Assembly (NCBI RefSeq): GCF_003063505.1
Contig: NZ_NERW01000001.1
Coordinates: 1,046,501 to 1,110,500, forward strand
DNA: 64,000 nt
From: Limnohabitans sp. T6-20
Lineage (GTDB): Bacteria > Pseudomonadota > Gammaproteobacteria > Burkholderiales > Burkholderiaceae_C
Direction: 5' to 3'
Shown here in pieces: positions 53,523 to 61,446 of the stretch; within the stretch, counting starts at the first letter, position 1, and each line of letters opens with the position of its first letter. A program made the position numbers and the translations under genes. The notes beneath the pieces are model-generated. The model did not search any database. It was not told the DNA's origin and was given only the letters and a program-made list of their open reading frames with translations.

Positions 53523-53548
53523 GTGCCTTGCCTTGCAGGCAAGGGCAC
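53523..53548 (-). promoter_or_regulatory. Hairpin in the RRM gene 5' leader
   Basis: GTGCC and TTGCC (53523-53532) pair with GGCAA and GGGCAC (53538-53548) around TTGCA, with one bulged base. On the minus strand it is followed by TTTTCCC, so it could act as an attenuator in the RRM leader. A run of ten G (53556-53565) stands next to it. Confidence 0.45.
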
Positions 53549-53725
53549 CTTTATTGGGGGGGGGGCGCACTGGCAAGCTGCGGCGTCTGCCGATGACGGG
53601 CTTACTTGCTGCTTGTTTGGAGGGGCTTTGCTTGGCAGCACAAAGGCGTTGGGCTTGTCGCTGCGCCGGGCGTCTGCTTGTGGCAAATCGTTGATTCCGA
53701 CAAGCGGTGCCACAAACGAATGGTG

Positions 53726-53754
53726 ATTATATTCTCGAATTAAATATCGGTCAA
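53726..53754 (-). promoter_or_regulatory. Promoter of the RRM gene
   Basis: On the minus strand TTGACC (53754-53749) and a perfect TATAAT (53731-53726) are exactly 17 bases apart. Transcription should begin near 53719, about 287 bases before the RRM start codon. The remaining part of the 480-base gap, 53755-53912, shows no gene; it holds AAGGAG just before the HiPIP start. Confidence 0.75.
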
Positions 53755-53912
53755 TTTTCTTATTTCCATTGGTTTTAAGCGTGGCTGCTTGAGTCGGCTT
53801 TCTATTCGCCATGCAAAAAGCTCAACTATCTGACTTTTGCTGACAGTGCCGCTGGCATGGCTCACAATTCGGCATCCAGTATGTTCTGGCAAATTGCGCT
53901 AAGGAGTGCCCT

Positions 53913-54242
53913 ATGTCTTCACGTTTCATGTCTTCCAATTCCAGCCGCCGTGTCTTCATGATGCAAGTGGCGACAGCGGCCAGCGCTTTGGTGGTGGCCA
54001 GCGAGGCTTCTGCCCAAGCCATGGTGGACGAAAAAGATCCTCAGGCTGCAGGCTTGGCTTACAAAGCCGATGGCACCAAAGTGGACAAAGCCAAGAACCC
54101 CAAATTTGTTGCCGGTTCGAATTGCGCCAATTGCGCATTGTTTCAAGGCAAAGCAGGCGCTGCAGCCGGTGCATGCCCGCTGTTTGCAGGCAAGCAAGTG
54201 TCGGCCAAAGCCTGGTGCTCTGCCTGGGCCAAGAAGGCCTGA
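53913..54242 (+). CDS. High-potential iron-sulfur protein, Tat-exported
   Basis: HiPIPs carry one [4Fe-4S] cluster at high potential and shuttle electrons in the periplasm, in respiratory or photosynthetic chains. The 109-residue precursor has a Tat signal (SRRVFM at residues 11-16, then a hydrophobic stretch, cleavage probably after ASA near 34). Mature cluster ligands are Cys71, Cys74, Cys88 and Cys102. AAGGAG lies before the ATG. It stands alone and is followed by its own terminator, so its electron partners are not shown. Confidence 0.94.
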   Translation: MSSRFMSSNSSRRVFMMQVATAASALVVASEASAQAMVDEKDPQAAGLAYKADGTKVDKAKNPKFVAGSNCANCALFQGKAGAAAGACPLFAGKQVSAKAWCSAWAKKA

Positions 54243-54278
54243 TCATTCATGGTGCCTGGCAAGGCATCTGTTTGATCC

Positions 54279-54302
54279 AAACCGCCTGCGGGCGGTTTTT
54301 TT
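54279..54302 (+). terminator. Terminator after the HiPIP gene
   Basis: AAACCGCC (54279-54286) pairs with GGCGGTTT (54291-54298), followed by a run of T to 54302. It lies 37 bases after the HiPIP stop and just before the end of the convergent metallo-hydrolase gene. Confidence 0.9.
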
Positions 54303-54316
54303 ATGCCCCCAGCAAA

Positions 54317-55240
54317 TCAGGCGTCGTGCAATGTGTCGCCATGAACTTCCAGGGCGCCGCTGCGCTCCAGTTCTGCCAGCATCATGTCGAGCCAGGTGTT
54401 CACGTCGTGGCCTTGGCCAAATCGGCGGTGCAAGTCATTCATGTAGGGCACGTTCAAGGCCCAGTCGCTGAATTCGGCTTTGGATATCTGCCCCCATTCG
54501 AGCAGTTTGAATTTGAGCAACACCTTGGTGCCGTAACGCGCATGGCGCTCGGGATTTTTGGCAAAGCCTTCGAGTTTGCTGCGGGCCAGCGCCAAGGCTG
54601 GCGCTACTTCGGTGAACACCGCCCCATGCCCGGGAATGATGGTTGCGGGTTGGAGTCTTTCGATCAGGTCGAGGGTTTGACCCACTTCGTCAAATGCATC
54701 CACCCCGACCAACTCGGGGAACACCACGCCAAAACCGTTTTGCCAAAGTGCATCGGCGGACATCAGCAAGCGGTGCTCCGGGGCGAACAAGATGACGGAA
54801 TGCGGGTCATGTCCCGGGGCCGCATGCACTTCCCAGTCCATATTCGCCCAGCGGTGGCTGGTGCCTGGCTTGAGCAAGCCGGTGAATGTGAAAGCTGGGC
54901 AGTTTTGCCCCGTGGGCTTGTAGCTCAATTCGTCTTCGCACCAGGTGTGAACAGCAGGTGCCAAGCCAGGGGGGATCCAGGTTTTCAGCACCGGGTAGCG
55001 CGCTTGCAAGGCCTGATTGCCACCACAGTGGTCACTGTGCAGGTGCGTGTTCGCCAATTGGTCCAGTGCGCGGCCCTGCAATGCTTGGTCAACCAAGGCC
55101 AGGGTTTGTGCTTGGTGCGTGACATAGCCGCTGTCCACCAGTGTGGCGTTGTCTGCGTCGCACAGCAAAACGTTGTTGGCCGATAGCCACCCGCGTTCCA
55201 AGACGGTCACGCCTGCAGGCAAGGAAACGAGGGATGTCAT
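54317..55240 (-). CDS. MBL-fold metallo-hydrolase
   Basis: The 307-residue protein has the metallo-beta-lactamase fold with zinc ligands His66, His68, Asp70 and His71 in THLHSDHCGG, the third-site His in APGHDPHS, Asp in LMSADALW, and IIPGHGAVF. This glyoxalase II-like subgroup hydrolyses thioesters or esters; the exact substrate is not known. It follows fadD by 14 bases on the same strand, so a role with acyl-CoA metabolism is possible (inference). Confidence 0.9.
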   Translation of the reverse strand: MTSLVSLPAGVTVLERGWLSANNVLLCDADNATLVDSGYVTHQAQTLALVDQALQGRALDQLANTHLHSDHCGGNQALQARYPVLKTWIPPGLAPAVHTWCEDELSYKPTGQNCPAFTFTGLLKPGTSHRWANMDWEVHAAPGHDPHSVILFAPEHRLLMSADALWQNGFGVVFPELVGVDAFDEVGQTLDLIERLQPATIIPGHGAVFTEVAPALALARSKLEGFAKNPERHARYGTKVLLKFKLLEWGQISKAEFSDWALNVPYMNDLHRRFGQGHDVNTWLDMMLAELERSGALEVHGDTLHDA

Positions 55241-55254
55241 GCGGTCGTGGGTGG

Positions 55255-56940
55255 TTATTTGTTGCTGCGCAATTCCCGACGCAGGATTTTGCCGACGTTG
55301 GATTTGGGCAATTCATCGCGGAATTCGATGTATTTGGGGCGCTTGTAGCCGGTCAGGTTTTCCTGGCAGAAGCGTGATACCGCTTCTTCGGTCAGCAAGG
55401 GGTCGTTGCGCACCACAAACACCTTGATGGTTTCGCCTTGCATGGTGTCGGCAATGCCGACGACCGCACACTCCACCACGCCCGGGCAAGTCGAGATGAC
55501 GTTTTCGAGCTCGCTCGGGAAGACATTGAAGCCGCTCACGATGATCATGTCTTTCTTGCGGTCCACGATGCGTGTGAAGCCCTCGTGGTCCATGATGCCC
55601 ACGTCGCCGGTGCGCATGAAGCCGTCGGTTGTGAAGGTCTTGGCGTTTTCTTCAGGCTGGTTGTAATAACCCGTCATCACGTTCGGGCCCCGGATGCAAA
55701 TTTCACCCGAACTGCCCACAGGCAAGCTTTGACCAGCATCGTCCTTGATGGCGATGTCGATGCTGGGCAGCGGCAAGCCGATGTTGCCGCTGAAGTGGGT
55801 TTGCGTGACGGGGTTGTTGGTGCCAATGGCGCAGGTCTCGCTCATGCCCCAGCCTTCGATCATGGCGCTGCCGGTGGCGGCTTGCCAATGTTTGGCAGTC
55901 CCCTCGGATGCGGCCATTCCGCCAGCTTGCGTCAAACGCAGCGAGGAAAAATCGATCGTCTTGAACATGGGGTGTTGCATCAAGGCGTTGAACAAGGTGT
56001 TGACGCCGGGCAGCATGTGGAAAGGGCGCTGCTTGAGCACGTCAATGAACTTGCCAAAATCGCGCGGGTTAGGCACCAGCGTGAGGTGCGAGCCTTGGCG
56101 GATGGCCAGCAAGCACAGCGTCAAAGCGAAGATGTGGTACAGCGGCAAAGCGGCGATGCTGTTGACTTTGCGCAGATCGCCAATGCTGGTCAGGGCCGGC
56201 GTGAACCAGCCTTCGGCTTGCAGGATGGCCGCCACGATGTTGCGATGCGTCAACACCGCACCTTTGGACAGTCCGGTGGTGCCGCCGGTGTACTGCAAGA
56301 AGGCGATGTCGTCCAAAGTCTGCGGCACGGGCTTCAGGCTCAGATGGCGGCCTTGGGCGATGGCTTTCTTGAATGGGGTCACTGTGCGCCCACCCGCCAA
56401 AGGCAGCTCGAATTCGGGCACCATTTTGGCCAGATGGCGCACGGCAAATGTCATCCAGCGGCCATACCAGGGGCCGAGCAGGTCGCCAATCGAGGCCACC
56501 ACCACATGTTGAATGGCCGTGTGTTCGATCACCTCTTGCAAAGTCGACGCAAAATTTTCGAGAATCACAATGGTGCTGGCCCCCGAATCTTTGAGTTGGT
56601 GCTGCAGCTCCCGTGCGGTGTAAAGCGGGTTGACGTTCACGCAGGTGTAGCCGGCGCGCAAGATCGCAGCCATGGTGACGGCAAATTGGGGCAAATTGGG
56701 CAGCATGATGGCCACGCGGCTGCCGGGTGCCAACCCTTTGTCCTGAAGCCAGGCCCCCAGGGCTTTGGACAATTCGTCCAGCTCCTTGTAGCTCATCCAG
56801 CGGTCCATGCAGACCGAAAACGGGCTGTTGCCATGCTCACGGAAAGCGGTCTCCAGCAAGTCTGTCAGGCTGCTGTATTGGTCCGGATCAATGTCGTGCG
56901 GTACGCCAGGGGGGTAATTCTTCAGCCAAATACGTTCCAT
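55255..56940 (-). CDS. fadD: Long-chain fatty acid-CoA ligase
   Basis: FadD activates fatty acids to acyl-CoA with ATP and starts beta-oxidation. The 561-residue protein has the AMP-binding P-loop YTGGTTGLSKGAVLTHRN, the A5 region GWGMSETC, and the FadD-signature GFMRTGDVGIMDHEGFTRIVDRKKDMI (in part) with C-terminal Lys in KSNVGKILRREL. Length equals E. coli FadD (561). GAGGAGA precedes the ATG, and GACAAT on the minus strand near 56972 may be its -10. It is co-oriented with the metallo-hydrolase. Confidence 0.93.
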   Translation of the reverse strand: MERIWLKNYPPGVPHDIDPDQYSSLTDLLETAFREHGNSPFSVCMDRWMSYKELDELSKALGAWLQDKGLAPGSRVAIMLPNLPQFAVTMAAILRAGYTCVNVNPLYTARELQHQLKDSGASTIVILENFASTLQEVIEHTAIQHVVVASIGDLLGPWYGRWMTFAVRHLAKMVPEFELPLAGGRTVTPFKKAIAQGRHLSLKPVPQTLDDIAFLQYTGGTTGLSKGAVLTHRNIVAAILQAEGWFTPALTSIGDLRKVNSIAALPLYHIFALTLCLLAIRQGSHLTLVPNPRDFGKFIDVLKQRPFHMLPGVNTLFNALMQHPMFKTIDFSSLRLTQAGGMAASEGTAKHWQAATGSAMIEGWGMSETCAIGTNNPVTQTHFSGNIGLPLPSIDIAIKDDAGQSLPVGSSGEICIRGPNVMTGYYNQPEENAKTFTTDGFMRTGDVGIMDHEGFTRIVDRKKDMIIVSGFNVFPSELENVISTCPGVVECAVVGIADTMQGETIKVFVVRNDPLLTEEAVSRFCQENLTGYKRPKYIEFRDELPKSNVGKILRRELRSNK

Positions 56941-57100
56941 CGCTTGTTCTCCTCAATCCGTTCATTGTCACCGTCTGTTTCGCAAAGTGTGATCGGGCAA
57001 TTCCCCATGGAGGCTTGATAAGGTCTCTCAGGCGACAAATAAGCAGTACAGACAAAGGCGGGGGATTGGGTGCAAAATAAGGGAAAACCCGAGCCACCCG

Positions 57101-57829
57101 ATGACCAAACCCCCAAACTCTCGCCCCGGATTCTGGTGCCAATTTTGGCGACGATGGGTTGCGGGTGTCGATACGCCAGCGTCCGGGCAGCAGCGGAGCG
57201 GAGGATGGATTCCCATTCGGTCTTTGTCGCCCCGGCACAAGCCGCGCATCCTGAAACATTTGCTGTCTTTGGAGCCACAAGACCGGTATTTGCGTTTTGG
57301 CTACCCCGCCACCGATGAACAAATCGAGCGCTATGTCTTGGGCTTGAACTTCGACCGGGATGAGATTTTCGGGGTGTTCAATCGCCGCTTGGCTTTGGTG
57401 GCCATGGCGCATTTGGCCTTTTCGGTCGATCCGCAGTGGGCCACTTGCGCCGAGTTTGGTGTGTCGGTGGCTTCGCACCAGCGTGGCAAAGGTTTGGGCG
57501 GGCGACTTTTTAACCATGCCGTCATGCACGCGCGCAACCAAGGCGTGAGCATGTTGTTCATCCACGCGCTGAGTGAAAACGTGGCCATGCTCAAAATTGC
57601 GCGCCATGCAGGTGCCAAAGTTCAGCGGGATGGCAGCGAAAGCGAGGCCTATTTGACCTTGCCCGAGGCAACGCTGGACAGCCAGTTGAGCGGCTTGATG
57701 CAAGAGCAGATGGCTGAATTCGATTACCAGCTGAAAAATCAGGCCCACCAATTTCGCGAATGGCTGGCCACAGTGCAAGAGATTCGCCAAGGGGTGCGTG
57801 ATGCCCGCCACACAGTGCACAAGCCATGA
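57101..57829 (+). CDS. GNAT family N-acetyltransferase
   Basis: The 242-residue protein has a GNAT domain in the middle: VALVAMAHLAF-like strand, AEFGVSVASHQRGKGLGGRLFNHAV (acetyl-CoA P-loop, near residues 120-140, quoted in part) and FIHALSENVAMLKIARHAGAKV. The first 50 residues are basic and the last 45 are helical. The acetylated substrate is not known. It is divergent from fadD with 160 bases between starts. The start ATG at 57101 has no good ribosome site; a later start is possible. Confidence 0.85.
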   Translation: MTKPPNSRPGFWCQFWRRWVAGVDTPASGQQRSGGWIPIRSLSPRHKPRILKHLLSLEPQDRYLRFGYPATDEQIERYVLGLNFDRDEIFGVFNRRLALVAMAHLAFSVDPQWATCAEFGVSVASHQRGKGLGGRLFNHAVMHARNQGVSMLFIHALSENVAMLKIARHAGAKVQRDGSESEAYLTLPEATLDSQLSGLMQEQMAEFDYQLKNQAHQFREWLATVQEIRQGVRDARHTVHKP

Positions 57830-57901
57830 TCTGGCGAAGTGTCATGTGAATCCGCTATCCTAGAGCCTTAGCCATAACAGCATGTCCTGCACTCTCTGAC
57901 T

Positions 57902-58795
57902 GTGTCCGACCCCTATCCTGCGCGCCACCCCGAGCGCGAAGACAAGCGCAGTTTTTTGCAAAAACTCGCCGAATTCATCCACCCCGGTCCTGACTCTACC
58001 GACGAGTTGATCGAAACCTTGGCCGAGGCCGAGGACAACCACATCATCAATGCCGAGAGCCGTCTGATGCTCGAAGGCGTGATCCGCATGGCCGACATGA
58101 CCGCGGGCGATGTGATGGTCGCGGCCCCCCGAATGGACCTGCTGGACATTGAAGACCCTTTTGACCAGTTGTTGCACCAGGTCATTGAAACCGCGCACTC
58201 GCGCTTTCCGGTCTTTGAGGGCGAAAAAGAAAACATCATTGGCATCTTGCTGGCCAAAGACCTGCTCAAGCTGCAGCGTGCGCCCGAATTGAACATCCGG
58301 GCGCTGCTGCGCCCGGCTGTGTTTGTGCCCGAGAGCAAAGGCCTGAACGATCTGCTGCGCCAGTTCCGCGACAACCGCAACCACCTGGCCATCGTCATCG
58401 ACGAGTTTGGCCGCACGGCAGGTCTGATCACCATTGAAGACGTGCTGGAGCAAATCGTGGGCGAGATCGAAGACGAATTCGATATTGCAGACGATGAGGG
58501 TGATATTTTTGGGTTGCCCGACCGCAGCTTTCGCGTCAGCGGCGACACGTCGCTGGAGCGCGTCAGCGAGGCTTTTGGCGTGAACTTGCAAGAAGCCCGT
58601 GAGGACGCGGAAGGCCCGGACTTTGACACCATTGGTGGCTTGATTGCCCACGAAATGGGCCATGTGCCACGCCGTGGCGAAAAGCATGTTTTGGCGGGCT
58701 TGCAGTTTGTGGTCTTGCACACCCGTGCCGGTGCCGTGCGCTGGTTCAAGGTGTCGCCTGATTCCCTGACCTCGACCTCAGAGCCCAAGGCATGA
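57902..58795 (+). CDS. corC: CorC/HlyC-family protein with paired CBS domains (YbeX type)
   Basis: The 297-residue soluble protein has two CBS domains (about residues 65-190; MTAGDVMVAAPRMDLLDI and FRDNRNHLAIVIDEFGRTAG) and the C-terminal CorC/HlyC domain (SFRVSGDTSLERVSEAFG, TIGGLIAHEMGHVPRRGE). It is linked with magnesium/cobalt efflux and ribosome homeostasis in E. coli YbeX. GTG start. It overlaps lnt by four bases, the same order as ybeX-lnt in E. coli. CACTCT lies six bases before the GTG. Confidence 0.92.
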   Translation: MSDPYPARHPEREDKRSFLQKLAEFIHPGPDSTDELIETLAEAEDNHIINAESRLMLEGVIRMADMTAGDVMVAAPRMDLLDIEDPFDQLLHQVIETAHSRFPVFEGEKENIIGILLAKDLLKLQRAPELNIRALLRPAVFVPESKGLNDLLRQFRDNRNHLAIVIDEFGRTAGLITIEDVLEQIVGEIEDEFDIADDEGDIFGLPDRSFRVSGDTSLERVSEAFGVNLQEAREDAEGPDFDTIGGLIAHEMGHVPRRGEKHVLAGLQFVVLHTRAGAVRWFKVSPDSLTSTSEPKA

Positions 58796-60363
58796 ATTGG
58801 GGCGCACAGCGAGCTCGCGGCCTGTCAGCCGTGTGGCCCGCTTTGGCCGGTACCTTGCAGGCAGCGGCCATCGCCATGCCTGGCAGTGGCCAAGCGCATG
58901 GCTGGCTTCAGGTCTTGAGCCTGACTGTATTGGCCGCAGGCCTGACCCACATCGTCCATTTTGCGCATTTCGCGCATTCACCCCGTTTCGCCCTGAAGTC
59001 TGCCGCCTGGTCGGGCGGCATTTTTGCCGCCGCTTGGCTCACGGGGTGCTTTTGGTGGCTGTATGTGTCCATGCACGATGTGGGCGGTTTGCCTGCGCCT
59101 TTGGCGGCGCTGGCGGTGCTGCTTCTGGCATCGGCCTTGGCGCTTTATTACGCCGCAGCTTGCGCGGCGTGGGTGGCCTTGGCACGGGGTGCCTTGCGGC
59201 ATCGGCCCGGTTTGGCCAGTGCCTTGTTTGCTTCTTTGTGGACATTGGCCGAGCTCATGCGCGGGCGCTGGCTGACCGGCTTTCCGTGGGGCGCGGGCGG
59301 TTACGCCCATGTCGATGGGGTGTTGGCCGTCTGGGCACCTTGGCTCGGGGTGTATGGCATCGGCGCGTTGGCGGCTTGGTTGGCCATGCGTCTGGCCTTG
59401 TCGGGTTGGCGGCTGCGTGCGCTCAAACCCTTGGTCGGCGTGCTGGTGGTCTCCTGGGGGCTGCAGGCTTGGGGGCCCTCTTTGACCACGTCGGCCGGCT
59501 TCGGTCAAGTCGAGCTGCTGCAGGCCAATATTTCCCAAAACGTGAAGTTTGACGTGGGCAGCGGCATTCGCGATGCGCTGCAGTGGTACGACGCCCGGCT
59601 GCGCAGCAGCCATCAAGCGTTGGTGGTGGCACCCGAGACGGCTGTGCCCTTGTTGCCCCGGTATTTGCCCGAGGGTTATTGGGCCGGCTTGCAGCAGCAT
59701 TTTTCACGCCCCGGTCAGCCGCTGGCGCTTGTTGGCGTGCCTCTTGGTGACATGGCGCAGGGGTACACCAACTCGGTGGTGTCCCTCGGCCCCACCGGTT
59801 TCCCGGATTACCGCTACGACAAGTCGCACTTGGTGCCATTTGGCGAGTTCATGCCCCCTGGCTTTGTCTGGTTTGTGCGCATGATGAACATCCCCTTGGG
59901 CGATTTCCGCTCCGGCGGATGGGATCAGTCCTCGGTGGCTTGGCAAGGTCAGCGCCTAGCGCCCAACGTTTGCTACGAAGACCTGTTTGGCGAAGAGTTG
60001 GCGGCGCGTTTCAAAGACCCCACTCAGGCCCCCACGGCCTTGGTGAATGTGAGCAACATCGCCTGGTTTGGCGACACCTTGGCGGTCGATCAGCACCTGA
60101 GCATCTCGCGCATGCGCGCCATGGAGCTGGGGCGGCCCATGCTGCGCGCCACCAACACAGGTGCCACCGCCATCATTGACCACCAAGGTCGCGTGACCGA
60201 CCAATTGCCGCGTTTTACCCGTGGCACCTTGGTTGGCCAATACGAAGGGCGTGATGGCTTGACGCCCTACGCGCGTTGGGCGGCCGCTTTCGGCTTGTGG
60301 CCGCTTTGGGGGCTGTGCTGTGCGGTGGTGGGGGTCGCCTTGTGGCGCCGCCGAGCGGCCTGA
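58792..60363 (+). CDS. lnt: Apolipoprotein N-acyltransferase
   Basis: Lnt adds the third acyl chain to lipoproteins in the inner membrane. The 523-residue protein has about six to eight N-terminal helices and a periplasmic nitrilase-like domain with the catalytic triad Glu282 (APETAVP), Lys344 ([12 protein letters not shown]) and Cys394 ([11 protein letters not shown]). A C-terminal helix ends the protein. Length matches E. coli Lnt (512). It overlaps corC by ATGA. Confidence 0.95.
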   Translation: MNWGAQRARGLSAVWPALAGTLQAAAIAMPGSGQAHGWLQVLSLTVLAAGLTHIVHFAHFAHSPRFALKSAAWSGGIFAAAWLTGCFWWLYVSMHDVGGLPAPLAALAVLLLASALALYYAAACAAWVALARGALRHRPGLASALFASLWTLAELMRGRWLTGFPWGAGGYAHVDGVLAVWAPWLGVYGIGALAAWLAMRLALSGWRLRALKPLVGVLVVSWGLQAWGPSLTTSAGFGQVELLQANISQNVKFDVGSGIRDALQWYDARLRSSHQALVVAPETAVPLLPRYLPEGYWAGLQQHFSRPGQPLALVGVPLGDMAQGYTNSVVSLGPTGFPDYRYDKSHLVPFGEFMPPGFVWFVRMMNIPLGDFRSGGWDQSSVAWQGQRLAPNVCYEDLFGEELAARFKDPTQAPTALVNVSNIAWFGDTLAVDQHLSISRMRAMELGRPMLRATNTGATAIIDHQGRVTDQLPRFTRGTLVGQYEGRDGLTPYARWAAAFGLWPLWGLCCAVVGVALWRRRAA

Positions 60364-60526
60364 CGGCCTGATTTTCGGGACGCTGGACGGGCTTGGCTTG
60401 GTTCGCACAGCGGTGCACGCGCGATCAGCCCGTTTTCACTCGGCAAAGACCGTAAAATCAAGGGTTTGCGCAAACGCTTTGCGCCCAATCAACCCCGGCC
60501 AGCTCGCTGCTGGCTCCGCTTCGGCC

Positions 60527-61432
60527 ATGTTGACCTTCCAGCAGATCATTCTCAAATTGCAGCAGTACTGGGACGCCCAGGGTTGCGCCTTGCTCCAGCC
60601 CTACGACATGGAGGTCGGCGCGGGCACCAGCCACACCGCCACGTTTTTGCGCGCCATCGGCCCCGAGCCTTGGAAAGCTGCTTACGTGCAGCCCAGCCGC
60701 CGCCCCAAGGACGGCCGCTATGGCGAAAACCCCAACCGCCTGCAGCACTACTACCAGTTCCAGGTGGTTTTGAAGCCCGCACCCAGCAACATCCTGGAGC
60801 TGTACCTGGGCAGCCTGGAAGCGCTGGGCTTTGACCTGAAAAAAAACGACATCCGCTTCGTCGAAGACGATTGGGAAAACCCCACGCTGGGGGCCTGGGG
60901 TTTGGGTTGGGAGGTGTGGTTGAACGGCATGGAAGTCACGCAGTTCACCTACTTCCAGCAGGTGGGCGGCATCGACTGCAAGCCGATCACGGGCGAGATC
61001 ACCTACGGCTTGGAGCGTCTGGCCATGTACCTGCAGGGCGTGGACAACGTCTACAACCTGCAATGGACCGATGGACTGACTTATGGTGATGTGTACAAGC
61101 AAAACGAAGTCGAGCAATCGACGTACAACTTCGAGCACAGCGATGCCGAGTTTTTGTTCACCGCCTTTGGCGCGCACGAAAAGCAAGCCCAGCACCTCAT
61201 GGGCGCACAGCTGGCTTTGCCCGCCTACGAGCAAGTGCTCAAGGCCGCACACACCTTCAACCTGCTGGACGCGCGTGGCGCGATCAGCGTGACCGAGCGC
61301 GCCGCCTACATTGGCCGCATCCGCAACCTAGCGCGCAGTGTGGCCCAAAGCTATTACGAGAGTCGCGAACGTCTGGACTTCCCGATGGCCCCGCGCGAGT
61401 GGGTTGCGCAAATGCCCAAGAAGGCCGCCTGA
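60527..61432 (+). CDS. glyQ: Glycine-tRNA ligase alpha subunit
   Basis: GlyQ is the catalytic subunit of the alpha2-beta2 bacterial GlyRS. The 301-residue class II synthetase starts [15 protein letters not shown] from the ATG at 60527 and has [38 protein letters not shown] (motif 2 region, in part) and [11 protein letters not shown] (motif 3). TAAAAT at 60453-60458 may be its -10. glyS follows after 14 bases. Confidence 0.97.
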   Translation: MLTFQQIILKLQQYWDAQGCALLQPYDMEVGAGTSHTATFLRAIGPEPWKAAYVQPSRRPKDGRYGENPNRLQHYYQFQVVLKPAPSNILELYLGSLEALGFDLKKNDIRFVEDDWENPTLGAWGLGWEVWLNGMEVTQFTYFQQVGGIDCKPITGEITYGLERLAMYLQGVDNVYNLQWTDGLTYGDVYKQNEVEQSTYNFEHSDAEFLFTAFGAHEKQAQHLMGAQLALPAYEQVLKAAHTFNLLDARGAISVTERAAYIGRIRNLARSVAQSYYESRERLDFPMAPREWVAQMPKKAA

Positions 61433-61446
61433 GAGGAACAAGAACA

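Noticed and set aside
53444..53812. Minus-strand frame of 122 codons upstream of the RRM gene
   Set aside because: It spans the strong RRM promoter and a G10 tract, has no ribosome site, and reads as low-complexity Pro/Ser/Ala sequence; the region is better explained as a 5' leader.
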